A stretch of 37,000 bases of DNA from Apostichopus japonicus (taxonomy: Eukaryota; Echinodermata; Holothuroidea; Aspidochirotida; Stichopodidae). The number at the start of each line of letters is the position of its first letter. Positions within the stretch are counted from its first letter, which is position 1. Positions 21,005 through 31,290 of the stretch are shown here, piece after piece. The translations under genes were made by a program, and so were the position numbers. Below the pieces are notes generated by a model. That model searched no databases and was not told the DNA's origin. It saw only the letters and a program-made list of their open reading frames with translations. The stretch lies in the NCBI RefSeq assembly GCF_037975245.1, contig NC_092578.1, positions 8,604,001 to 8,641,000 of the forward strand, written 5' to 3'.

Positions 21005-22541
21005 ACACAAACCCTATCATTATTAGTCTATGTGACAGAGCTAACTGTGATGAACAACTTCCTCAAAACACACAAAGCTGGAGACTTCATCAAGTCTAAT
21101 TATGACATCATCATTCAAGCCATCTGTGCTTTAGTTGTAGCTCTTTTACCTTAAGGAGACACAAACCTATCTATCATTATTAGTCTATGTGATAGAGCTA
21201 ACTGTGATGAACAACTTCCTCAAAACACACAAAGCTGGAGACTTGATCAAGTCTAATTATGACATCATCATTCAAGCCATCTGTGCTTTAGTTATAGCTC
21301 TTTTACCTTAAGGAGACACAAACCTATCTAGCATTATTAGTCTATGTGATAGAGCTAACTGTGATGAACAACTTCCTCAAAACACACAAAGCTGGAGACT
21401 TGATCAAGCCTAATTATGACATCATCATTCAAGCCACCTGTGCTTTAGTTGTAGCTCTTTTAGTTAAAGGAGACACAAACCTATCTAGCATTATTAGTCT
21501 ATGTGATAGAGCTAACTGTGATGAACAACTTCCTCAAAACACACAAAGCTGGAGACTTGATCAAGCCTAATTATGACATCATCATTCAAGCCACCTGTGC
21601 TTTAGTTGTAGCTCTTTTAGTTAAAGGAGACACAAACCTATCTAGCATTATTAGTCTATGTGATAGAGCTAACTGTGATGAACAACTTCCTCAAAACACA
21701 CAAAGCTGGAGACTTGTTCAAGCCTAATTATGACATCATCATTCAAGCCACCTGTGCTTTAGCTATAGCTCTTTTAGTTAAAGGAGATACAAACCCATAT
21801 CATTATTAGTCTATGTGATAGAGCTAACTGTGATGAACAAATTCCTCAAAACACACAAAGCTGGAGACTTGATCAAGTCTAATTATGACATCATCATGCA
21901 AGCCACCTGTGCTTTAGTTGTAGCTCTTTTAGTTAAAGGAGACACAAACCCATCTATCATTATTAGTCTATGTGATAGAGCTAACTGTGATGAACAAATT
22001 CCTCAAAACACACAAAGCTGGAGACTTGATCAAGTCTAATTATGACATCATCATGCAAGCCACCTGTGCTTTAGTTGTAGCTCTTTTAGTTAAAGGAGAC
22101 ACAAACCCATCTATCATTATTAGTCTATGTGATAGAGTTAACTGTGATGAACAACTTCCTCAAAACACACAAGGCTGGAGACTTGATCAAGTCTAATTAT
22201 GACATCATCATGCAAGCCACCTGTGCTTTAGTTGTAGCTCTTTAAGTTAAAGGAGACACAAACCCATCTATCATTATTAGTCTATGTGATAGAGTTAACT
22301 GTGATGAACAACTTCCTCAAAACACACAAGGCTGGAGACTTCATCAAGTCTAATTATGACATCATCATGCAAGCTACCTGTGCTTTAGCTGTAGCTCTTT
22401 TAGTTAAAGGAGACACAAACCCATCTATCATTATTAGTCTATAATTTTTGTGATAGAGCTAACTGTGATGAACAGCTTCCTCAAAACGTACAAGTCTGGA
22501 GACTTGATCAAGCCAGATGTACAGTAATCCACCTGTGCTTT
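21005..22541 (+). repeat. 157-bp satellite array, ten units
   Basis: The word TATTAGTCTATGTGA recurs at 21021, 21178, 21335, 21492, 21649, 21804, 21961, 22118 and 22275, and with a small insert at 22432. The step is 157 bp except one of 155. Units are highly alike in the centre and more diverged at both edges. Each contains a GACTTGATCAAGTC-type palindrome. The repeated 74-codon frames (starting MIELTVMN) end in the same TAA in every unit and are not genes. Confidence 0.95.
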
Positions 22542-23429
22542 ATGAATATATATTTATTTTTATGTTTTCCTTCCTTCTTAATACAATGTTTATTTTACTG
22601 AAACAGAGATGAGTTTTTCAAATTTGTGCTAAATGATCATAAACTGTTGAAGGTGTTTACATGATGGCATTGGTTCAGTGTCAACATTGTTAACATTCTA
22701 CCTTGAAAATATGAAATGAAGAGAAACTTAAAATATACTAATGGCACTACTGTATGACATGACAGATTTAACAAATGACAGCTCACCCAAAGAGGACTTA
22801 TAAACTAGCATATTTGTCCCAGAGTAAAACAGAATCAGACTTTTCTTACTTTTGTGGGGCGGTTGTTCTTCACAATGTTCCCTTTTATACATTATAAGCC
22901 AAAGATGGTGCTTGGGTTGGTGTTTTCCATGTAATGTACTCTCATTTTTTTTATAAACTAACCTTCCTTTCTACATAACTCTCAATTATTGCCTTTGTAC
23001 CATCATCCTTCTTTAATCAGCTTATGTATATAAAGGGGATTTCATATGCAGTGTCAATTACTACTGTAGGATAACTTGAGAAATCCTATACTTTGTATAA
23101 TGTTTCTAAGGCAATAAGGAAGTCGTCAGTTTCTCTTTTCCTTGTAAATGTTGTTGTTTCAGGGATTTTTGGTTTGACATTTTAATTGATCGATTATGTC
23201 ATGGCTAGATGTTACAGAGCTTTTACTTTCATGTTCCAACTTTATGTTGTAATGCTTGAACTATTTATTCTGTTCAGTACTAGTACAGACTTACAGTATG
23301 TGTGCACACATAAGTCAACTCATGAGTTCATGGGCTTGCTTAATATAGTATACTGTATATCACATGCTGAGGCTTGAGCCTATGTAGGTCACATATTTCA
23401 CAGATTTGAATCGTTAATCAAATTTAGGT
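22542..23429. other. Non-coding stretch after satellite
   Basis: AT-rich; no exon, RNA gene or repeat family recognised. The 63-codon frame at 23186-23377 has no visible domain. Confidence 0.5.
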
Positions 23430-23434
23430 CACAG

Positions 23435-24053
23435 TATGGCAAGCCATATGTGCAATTATTCGATAAACCAAGTTTATTGCTGTTAAACGATGGGATGGAT
23501 AACCATGTTTTTCGAGATATACTCAGTTTATCAACCGAAAAACATGTGATAATATATATGTCACGCTACATGTGCAATAATTTGATAAACCGAGTTTATC
23601 GCTGTTAACTCTGTTTTCGATCGATAAACTCAGTTTATAGCTCGATAAACCAAGTTTATCAAATTCGATTTGTCACGCCACATGTGCAATAATTTGATAT
23701 ATATACCGAGTTTATCGTCGTTAACTCTGTTTAACGAACAATAAACTGAGTCTATCGATAAACTCAGTTTATCGCTTGATAAACCGAGTTTCTTTAATTG
23801 GAACTATGTTTTCGATCGAAAAGCATAGTTCCTCAAGAAAATCTGATAAACAGAGTTTATTGACTCGAAAAACTTAGATTAACGATTTAGAGACCTCACA
23901 TTTTTGGCAAGTTCTCTGCTTTTCGCTCGATAAACTGAGTTCATTGCAAAAAACATGGTTATCCAGTCGATAAACTCAGTTTATCGATCGAAAAACAGAG
24001 TTTAACAGCCATAAACTTGGTATATCAAATTATTGCACATGTGGCTCGCCATA
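23435..24053. mobile_element. 619-bp multi-palindrome foldback element, CACAG target duplication
   Basis: Starts TATGGCAAGCCATATGTGCA and ends with the near-inverse TGCACATGTGGCTCGCCATA. CACAG flanks both sides (23430-23434 and 24054-24058). The interior is made of GATAAAC(C/T)NAGTTTATC palindromes and TCGATCGA cores, plus a 33-nt hairpin at 23800-23832. The subterminal block CACATGTGCAATAATTTGAT appears at the left end, again at about 23561 and 23671 and inverted at the right end, suggesting nested or partly duplicated copies. No coding capacity. Confidence 0.85.
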
Positions 24054-24173
24054 CACAGGGCATTATATGAGAATTAGGCTCTTTGTAAACCTCAATAATT
24101 AGAAAACCTTGGGAAAATTGGGATTTAATATGATGATGAGCTGGAGTTGTAGTCAGGTGAAATGTCTGTTCTT

Positions 24174-24508
24174 AACCTGTTGTATGTGTGATTGTGTGTC
24201 TGATAATGGAGTTTGTACAGGCAGCTGAACCTGTTGTATGTGTGTCTGATAATGGAGTTTGTACAGGCAGCTGAACCCGTTGTACAGTATGTTTCCCTGA
24301 TAATTCAGTTTGCACAGGCGGCTGCACCTGTTGTATGTGTGCCTGATAATTTAGTTTGCACAGGCAGCTGAACCTGTTGTATGTTTGCCTGATATTTCAG
24401 TTTGTACAGGCAGCTGAACCTGTTGTATGTGTGCCTGATAATTTAGTTTGTACAGGCGGCTGAACCTGTTGTATGTGTGTCTGATATTTCAGTTTGTACA
24501 GGCAGCTG
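24174..24508 (+). repeat. Minisatellite, about 46-bp unit, seven copies
   Basis: Units begin AACCTGTTGTATGTGTG, continue CTGATAAT(T/G) and end GTTTGTACAGGCAGCTG. The first unit has an 8-bp insert and the third is the most diverged. Confidence 0.92.
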
Positions 24509-27223
24509 TCAAAAGTCATGTCACAAAATTTGCAGCACTTGGATAATTTCCTACTATACAGTATCTCAGTTGGTATTTTGGTATAGATAATTACATGTAT
24601 TGACTCATGAATATTACTCATAATCTCTTCAAAGAAAGTGTGAATGGTTCACTTGCTTGATTGGTTAAACTGTGATACTCACAAAGAAGACAATGTGTGT
24701 TATTCGTAAAAGCCATTTGTTCCTTCATCATGGCTGATTATTAAAGTTAACTTTTGCTAGTTAAATACTGAATTTGCCAGTGAGTCTTTCTAGGCGTATC
24801 CAAATTTGGATTTAGGCACAAACTTAGTTTGATGTCTTATAGACCATTCAAAAAATACTACCGTTAGTCCAGGCTGTACTTTTAACAATTTTATACAATT
24901 TTTGAGAAATTACCCTTAAAACAGCGGAGGTTCATCTATGACAGTGACTTGTATTAAAATCCAATACATAGAGATCATTAGGTCAGTTCAGCGGGCAACA
25001 CATTAGAAACAAACACAAACCTCAATAGGAAATCATAAGACTTGTGGCTTCAAATGGCGATTGTTTCCAATAATTGTTGCCGACTTTTTCAAAGGGGAAA
25101 TGGTGTTTGGATATCTGATCTACTGTACAGAGTGCTCTGTTAGTTCACACAAAGTTAAAGGAACATGTTTACATTGAGTTATAAGAACTTCATAAAACAA
25201 TGAAATTAACATTATCAATTAGGCTAATTGCACTGAGCAGCTGACATCATCATCAATTTAAAGCCTTAAAGGAGGAGCAGTCTGTCCAGAGATTAAGAAT
25301 ATTTTAACTTAGGTAAATATCTTGAAAAGAAAAATAGAACTTTATAGAAACAATTATTAACACTCATTGTTTCTTCTTTTTTTTTTTTCTTGGACTATAA
25401 CATAGTATCAAAACTAAAAGTCTGTCTACAGCCTAATTGATTAAAGACAAAGTTAATTGTCCAAGCTCTCTTTCATATTTGAAATTAATCATTGCATGTG
25501 ACATGAATAACATTAAAACTGTAATATACAGAGAATCTAATATCATAAAGGACTAATTTTGTAAGTTTCACTTTCTGTTGCAACCAGCTGGGTGCAGTGA
25601 TTCATAGGAAACTGCTGCATGGTCACAAGTTGTGAATTGCTTATTGATCAGGAAAAATCTGTTTAAGGGTTCAGCGCGATTCTCCCAAACTGTTGAAAGT
25701 CTGCAGCATTTGCTGTGGTGTAATTACACTTTTTCATGTGGGGGTGGGGGAGGGGGAAAAGAGTTTGAGTGGGGGAGCAAGTCGCATGCATGGTCATTTA
25801 AGTACTTTTGCAATATGCCCCATTCCCAAACACTTGAAACTATGGTAATGGTACTGTTATAAATGTTTCTTTACCCAAATGAAACAGTTTATCCCTGAGT
25901 TCTATCAGCTAAACTGTGGAAGGGACAGTCCAACTAAAAATATTAGCTTGTGATGTTGTAGAGAAAGTCAAGCACGTAGCCAGGGTTTCATCTAAGGGGG
26001 GCTTGGGACAGATTTTATTTATTGATCTGTCAACATGAATGCTTTGCAATATCTGTGTGGGGCCCAGGAATCTGTCATAGGGCCCCAAGCTGTATGATAT
26101 GGGAGACTTTAAAGGCTTCAGAACTTTCAAAATTTATTCAATCAGCCAAGATTTTAGCCATGTGAAATTATATTAAAATGTTCACAATACAGAATATGAT
26201 TAGCCTAATATTGCTTTGTTTGGTAGAAATTATTCTAGTAGGTAATAATTCACTCCAAAGAGAAGCTAATTCTAGGGTGGCCTTGTCAAATCCATGGCAC
26301 CGTGGCAGTAATACAAAACAAACTGTACTATGGTGTCACAGTGTGATACCAGTTTGAAGTTTACAACCTACAGCAGGGTTGCCAGTCTTTCTGTGACACA
26401 GCCTGTCAAATTTAGAAAATTTACAGTCTAAATCGAGGGAATGAAGGCCAGAAAAATGTGTGTTCGATATCTGCCCCTTTATACGTAACCTACAGATTGG
26501 TACTAGTTGCATTCCTTTTTGATAGGGTTCTCTCTATATAGAAAGCAAAATGGTAGGATAATTTTTAACTTGAGATGCAATTGGCTGGTATTAATTTGAG
26601 AACTCCTGTCAAGTACAGATAAACGTCAACCGCAGAGTAGTTTAACTGAGCCTATAAATGCATTTTGTAAGTTTTAACCAATATTTCCTTTGGCACACCA
26701 ATGTCATTTGGGGGGGGGGGCAATGCAATTAACTGGGGGGAACTTGCGACTTTTTGCGACATTTCAAGACGCATGTTTACACTTCAAAGTTTTGTAACAT
26801 TTGTAGTCCCAAAACAACCGCTCATACTTCCAATGGAATACTGTAGGAATATTGCAGTCCTAGCTGGCCACATTAACACTGCAATGAATACTGTATGCTG
26901 TCGTGTTGTTAGTCACCAGAAGCTGATCTCTTGGGCAACAGGGTAATCATTTGTATGTCTCTCTTTATTGTCCCTTATCCTTTGTCAATTATCAGAATCA
27001 GTAAATTGAGAGAAAACGCTTGTTGGTGCCGTTTTGGAGATGTCCAAGTTTAAAAGGCATGTCTAGGAGCTTTCTTTTTTGTATGAAAATCGTTGATGTC
27101 ATATATAACCATTAAAGGATCTAACAGATTTGACTTTCTCTTAGATTTTCTTTTCAAATTTTCAATGAGTTAAAATGTTGGAAGTTAAATTGACACTGAA
27201 ACCAAACCCATCATGCGATCACG
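24509..27223. other. Long non-coding stretch, no gene recognised
   Basis: AT-rich. A G-rich patch lies near 25740-25765 and G runs near 26711-26720. A stretch near 25970-26110 (CACGTAGCCAGGGTTTCATC, then GGGGCCC and GGGCCCC words) looks like the end of a degraded transposon, with no partner end found. Open frames have no recognisable domain. Confidence 0.45.
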
Positions 27224-27227
27224 TTAA

Positions 27228-27583
27228 AGGGAGTGAAGACTCGCACACAAAGAAACGTCTCATGCTGGTAATCTGACCTAGTTTCGAATGAGGTGTAACA
27301 GAAGTGTTAGACACCACCATCGATCCCAGAAAATACACACACAGCTTGCTACCATCGGTAATTAGACACTAGTGTACAGTCAATACATACAGCTACAGTC
27401 AATACCCACAACGCAGTGTACATAGCAGCGATGGACATCTCAGGTCCAGCTTAAGATAACAAGGTATCATGTTTCATTACTCTCTGCATTTTGAAGGGAC
27501 ATGAACAAAACGTCACTTGCAAGCAACGGAAAGTTAACTTTTTCAGAGCGCGGCATGCAGTTTTGGGCGAGTCTTCAATGCCT
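27228..27583 (+). mobile_element. TTAA-flanked MITE, copy 3
   Basis: 356 bp between perfect TTAA sites (27224-27227 and 27584-27587). Starts AGGGAGTGAAGACTCGC and ends GCGAGTCTTCAATGCCT. Collinear with copy 2 over its whole length, with small deletions. Confidence 0.87.
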
Positions 27584-27589
27584 TTAAGT

Positions 27590-27745
27590 TCTTCAATAAA
27601 AGTAAGTGGGCCAGATGTTTTTACCCTAGCAGGATCTTCTTCAGCCCAGGATGGAAACATCAGGCCCACTCACTTTCACACATTCTCTTTCACAGGCTCT
27701 TAAATAGTCAATAAGAAGTTTGCTAACAGTTTTTGTTTTATTTTG
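27590..27745 (+). repeat. Penelope-like repeat (copy A), inverted hammerhead halves
   Basis: Carries CTTTCACAGGCTCTTAAATAG and TTTGCTAACAG in the order of copies B and C. Its left part is an inverted repeat: AGTGGGCCAGATGTTT near 27607 and its inverse AAACATCAGGCCCACT near 27655. The - strand has CTGAAGA (27638-27644) followed by an ATCCT-GCT-AGGGT hairpin. Adjacent to the MITE copy 3. Confidence 0.6.
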
Positions 27746-27857
27746 AAGTTCTTCAATATTTTGTATTCTGCATAAAAATTTACAAAACCCATCTCCATTC
27801 CAGAAAATACAGTGTAAACAAATGTATTTAAATTTTTAAGTAAAGATCATTAACAAT

Positions 27858-28370
27858 GTCTTCCACGATGACATGATAGACCACCCACTGTGATCCATTC
27901 CCCACAGTATTGGGGGGGTGGGGTTTAACCAGTCAAAATACAGTACAGTGCATTCCTTCAACCATATATCTCAAGTTAGGGACAAGATATTGCAACAGGG
28001 CTTTCAACTACCAGTGTGGAATCTTTTTTCTCTTAACGCTTACATTGTCTAACCAACCAAAATATCCCAATATTTCCCAATATAACCCAATATTTCCCAA
28101 TATAATATTTATCAAAAAAGAAAGAATGACAAAAAATAATCTAAAGTATAAAATATGCCAAAAAGAAGGATGACGTAAATGTATATACTGTAGTTTCATA
28201 GAAAAGTGCATATTACTTGAACAAAGTAACACCATTGAATAGAGCAATAGAACTGGCATAGAATTTTCTTTCAAATTTGCTCTTTCCAAATATGTTGAAG
28301 AATACCCAGTTCATTTTTAACATTTTTCATAAATTTACCCAACAATGAAAGCATTCTGATATCTTGGCAG
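27858..28370 (+). repeat. Duplicated block, copy 1
   Basis: Collinear with 29665-30167. Shared words run in order: CCACCCACTGT, CCATTCCCCACAGTA, CAGTCAAAATACAGTACAGT, ATCTTTTTTCTCTTAAC, AGTAACACCATTGAA, TTTGCTCTTTCCAAAT, GCATTCTGAT. This copy also has a short CCCAATATTT tandem near 28065-28105. Confidence 0.85.
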
Positions 28371-29664
28371 ATTGGTATTAAATTTTAAAGAAACAACATT
28401 AATAATATTAATATATTAATAATATTAATAATAAACAGGTTGCCCCATGATCTCATATTTAGACTTGTTCAAGTCTGTGATATCTTTATGTGATATCTAT
28501 AAGATTTTCCTGAGTTGCATGTTGAAGCTGTCCATGACAGTCGTACTGTAGCTATCACAAACTAATAGTGATGGCTACAATAATACGATATTACTAAATT
28601 AAATTAAAATTCCCAAGTTTCATTAATTTTCTCCTCAATTATTGATCATTATCAGTTTCATTCTCAATATATGTCAATCTATAGATTTCAAATTTCGTAC
28701 TTAAACAAGATATTAAATATGATATATTTAAGTACTGAATCTTCTTCTCCTTGGACATATTAAGTAATTATACTAATTAGCATTGAAATGAAGGCAACTC
28801 ATAGTGTATACGATTTGAGGATGAAAGACTCATTGTAAATGTCCAATTCACAATATAAAAAGAATTCAAAATTCCTACTATTTGTAGAAATTTAAAAGTT
28901 TAATCTCATACATTGTTGATGCATGGTGCACCATTTCTGGATATATATAGTTTAATACTAACTTGTAAAACTGATAACCCTCAAACTAACCCTGGTCTAA
29001 CCACAGCTGTAAAGGGATATTCTGTCGCCTGACTTCACTTCTGGTAATATTAATAATGATAATAATCAGCAGTTATTTTTAGGGCGCTTAAGCGACCGCA
29101 AATGTGGGAGAAACTCGCAAGGGCTGATGGATTACAACTTACACGTCGAGTGGCTTCCAATTCAACATTTTTACTCAAATTTGGAATATTTTCAATTTAG
29201 AATGTCATTTAAGATGGGAAAACCGTAGATTGCTCTTGGATGAAAAAAAGCTTTGTTACTGCTGTATGACCAGACCAGACCGTGTATGGAAACTCGTAAC
29301 CTACGGATTGCTAAGCCTCATTGCTTCAAATGCCACTGCCTTCATCCACTCGGAGATACAATACAATAATAAAATAGTTACTGGTAATTTTGTGTTTCTG
29401 TTGTTAAAACCACATCCTCATAGCATTTGTATTGCAAAGATATGAATTTGGTAATATTTTGTGGAAGCATTTGGCAACAGCAGAGCTAGTGATGCATGGC
29501 AATTGGAGTTGAAAATGTTTGTTTTAAATGTTTTCTTTTATACAGTAATTATCACATCATGAATTGCACGTAGGAAATAATAATTTTTCTAAAATCAAGT
29601 TGTATTTTGATGAAGTGTTAAATAGAGAGTACATTGGATGCTAAGCAAACATGCCAAATGTATG
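28371..29664. other. AT-rich spacer between duplicated blocks
   Basis: Contains a (TAATAT)n patch near 28395-28435 and a LINE/SINE-tail-like patch near 29045-29095 (minus strand GCGCCCTAAAAATAACTGC then ATTATTATCATT). No gene recognised. Confidence 0.5.
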
Positions 29665-30167
29665 GTATCTTCCATGATGACATAGACCACCCACTGTCAT
29701 CCATTCCCCACAGTAACGGGGGAGGAGGGGGGGCCTTAACCAGTCAAAATACAGTACAGTAGGTTGCATTCAAACAACCAAATATCTCCAGTTAGGGGCT
29801 AGATATTTTAAAGATAGGGTTTCAACTACAAGTGTGAAATCTTTTTTCTCTTAACACTTAACTTACTCTTACATAAATTGCCAACAGAATATCCCTTTAA
29901 AGTTCATTTCCAAATATAATATTTATCACCAAAGAAAAAAAAGAAAGCCAAAAAATAAACTAAAGCATATAAAAGAACATGTATAGTTCATAGAAAAGTG
30001 AATATTACTTGACCAAAGTAACACCATTGAAGAGAGCAATTAATTTAATTTTTGTGTAGAATTTTCTTTCAAATTTGCTCTTTCCAAATTTGTTGATCAC
30101 TTCCCAGTATGTTTACCCTTTTTTCATAAATTTACCCAAAAATAAAGGCATTCTGATCTCTTGGCAA
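29665..30167 (+). repeat. Duplicated block, copy 2
   Basis: Second copy of the block at 27858-28370, same orientation, with indels in the G-rich and A-rich parts. No coding sequence is shared, so this looks like a dispersed repeat or a local duplication. Confidence 0.85.
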
Positions 30168-30264
30168 ACTTGAATCGCTTGTAAGATGTTACACACATGA
30201 AGAATTCATACAGCTATGCATGAGGAAATGTCAGAATGTCAAAGAAGCGTTCTTGCAATATAAA

Positions 30265-30525
30265 CCCTGTTGGTTTCTTTCTTTCTTTCTTCTCTCCATC
30301 CCTTGTCTACTAATCCCCTTACATCTATCTCCTTTGTGTTCACCATGCTCATTAACCTGTCTGTGTTCTGTGTGTGTTTTTGTCACTTCTGTTACTGTTA
30401 CTTGTAATTTAGCCTTTGAAGATGGTCCTGCTAGGATTGAAACGTCAGGCCAACTTACTTTTACACGTTCTCTTACACAGGCTCTCTAGTCCATAAGCAG
30501 TTTGCTAACAGTTTTATTTTACTTT
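30265..30525 (+). repeat. Penelope-like repeat (copy B) with hammerhead-like core
   Basis: Shares TTCTCTCCATCCCTTGTC, a CTGTTACTGTTACTTGT word, TCCTGCTAGGA, TTTTACA and CAGGCTCTCTAGT with copy C 620 bp away. At 30412-30450 the order GCCT, TTGAAGA, UCCU-GCU-AGGA hairpin, GAAAC, GTC, AGGC matches a type I hammerhead ribozyme with stem I closed (GCCT/AGGC) and stem II closed. The core C3 is T, which should impair cleavage. Hammerheads are known in the terminal repeats of Penelope-like retroelements. No reverse transcriptase or GIY-YIG sequence was seen nearby. Confidence 0.6.
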
Positions 30526-30887
30526 GCTTGCAAAATACCGTACTAGTTTGAACATACTGTAATGAATGGTTAAACATTATTCATAACATGGATAATCCTT
30601 GATAAGAGATGTCACACGAAGCTGAGTCCAACCATCCTAGTTAGTGGTAGTTTTGTCAACAGTAACATGTTACTGTACATAATAACAAGGGCAATAACCT
30701 GTGGTGTGGTCAGTCGAGTGTCCAAAACAATTGTGCCGTCATCAAAGAGATGATGGGATGAACAAGACCATACACAGTAGTAGTAGTAGTACAAAGATAT
30801 TCAACATATTACTGTATGAAACAGTAATATGTCCCTTAATCCTCCATTTGTCCCTCCACTTTTTATCTCCTACAGTAGGTCACCTCT
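30526..30887. other. Spacer between two Penelope-like repeats
   Basis: No coding sequence recognised. Contains a (AGT)n run near 30777-30792. Confidence 0.5.
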
Positions 30888-31147
30888 TCCCCTGTTGGTT
30901 TCTTTCTTTCTTCTCTCCATCCCTTGTCCACTAATCCCCTTTATATCCATCTTATTGTGTTCACCATGTTTATTAACCTGTCTGTATTCTGTGCGTGTTT
31001 TTGTCCTTTCTGTTACTGTTACTTGTCTTTCAGCTTTTGAAGAAGATCCTGCTAGGAAAAGTAAGGCCAAATTACTTTTACATTTTCTCATGTACACAGG
31101 CTCTCTAGTGGATACAGTAAGCAGTTTGCTAACAGTTTGATTTTAAC
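30888..31147 (+). repeat. Penelope-like repeat (copy C)
   Basis: Same layout and orientation as 30265-30525, but the hammerhead-like core is decayed: TTGAAGA and UCCU-GCU-AGGA remain (31036-31056) while GAAAC-GTC is replaced by AAAAGTAAGG. Confidence 0.62.
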
Positions 31148-31290
31148 AACATAAGACTTCTCTACGTAATGATATCAGTGTATGGAGAGAGCATACATGG
31201 CCACCTTTGACATTTAAGTTACATTTTATACTGTAATACCACTGTACTAAAATAGCACTAGTACAGAATACACCATACTGCCCCACATTA

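Noticed and set aside
21346-22196. Repeated 74-codon frames starting MIELTVMN
   Set aside because: They repeat with the 157-bp satellite unit and all end in the same stop; the unit length is not a multiple of three, so no long repeat protein results.
25970-26110. Complete DNA transposon
   Set aside because: Only one end-like sequence (CACGTAGCCAGGG) was found and no matching inverted end or target duplication.
27858-30167. LTR retrotransposon with two LTRs
   Set aside because: The repeats lack TG...CA ends, and the 1.3 kb between them has no gag, protease, reverse transcriptase or primer-binding site.
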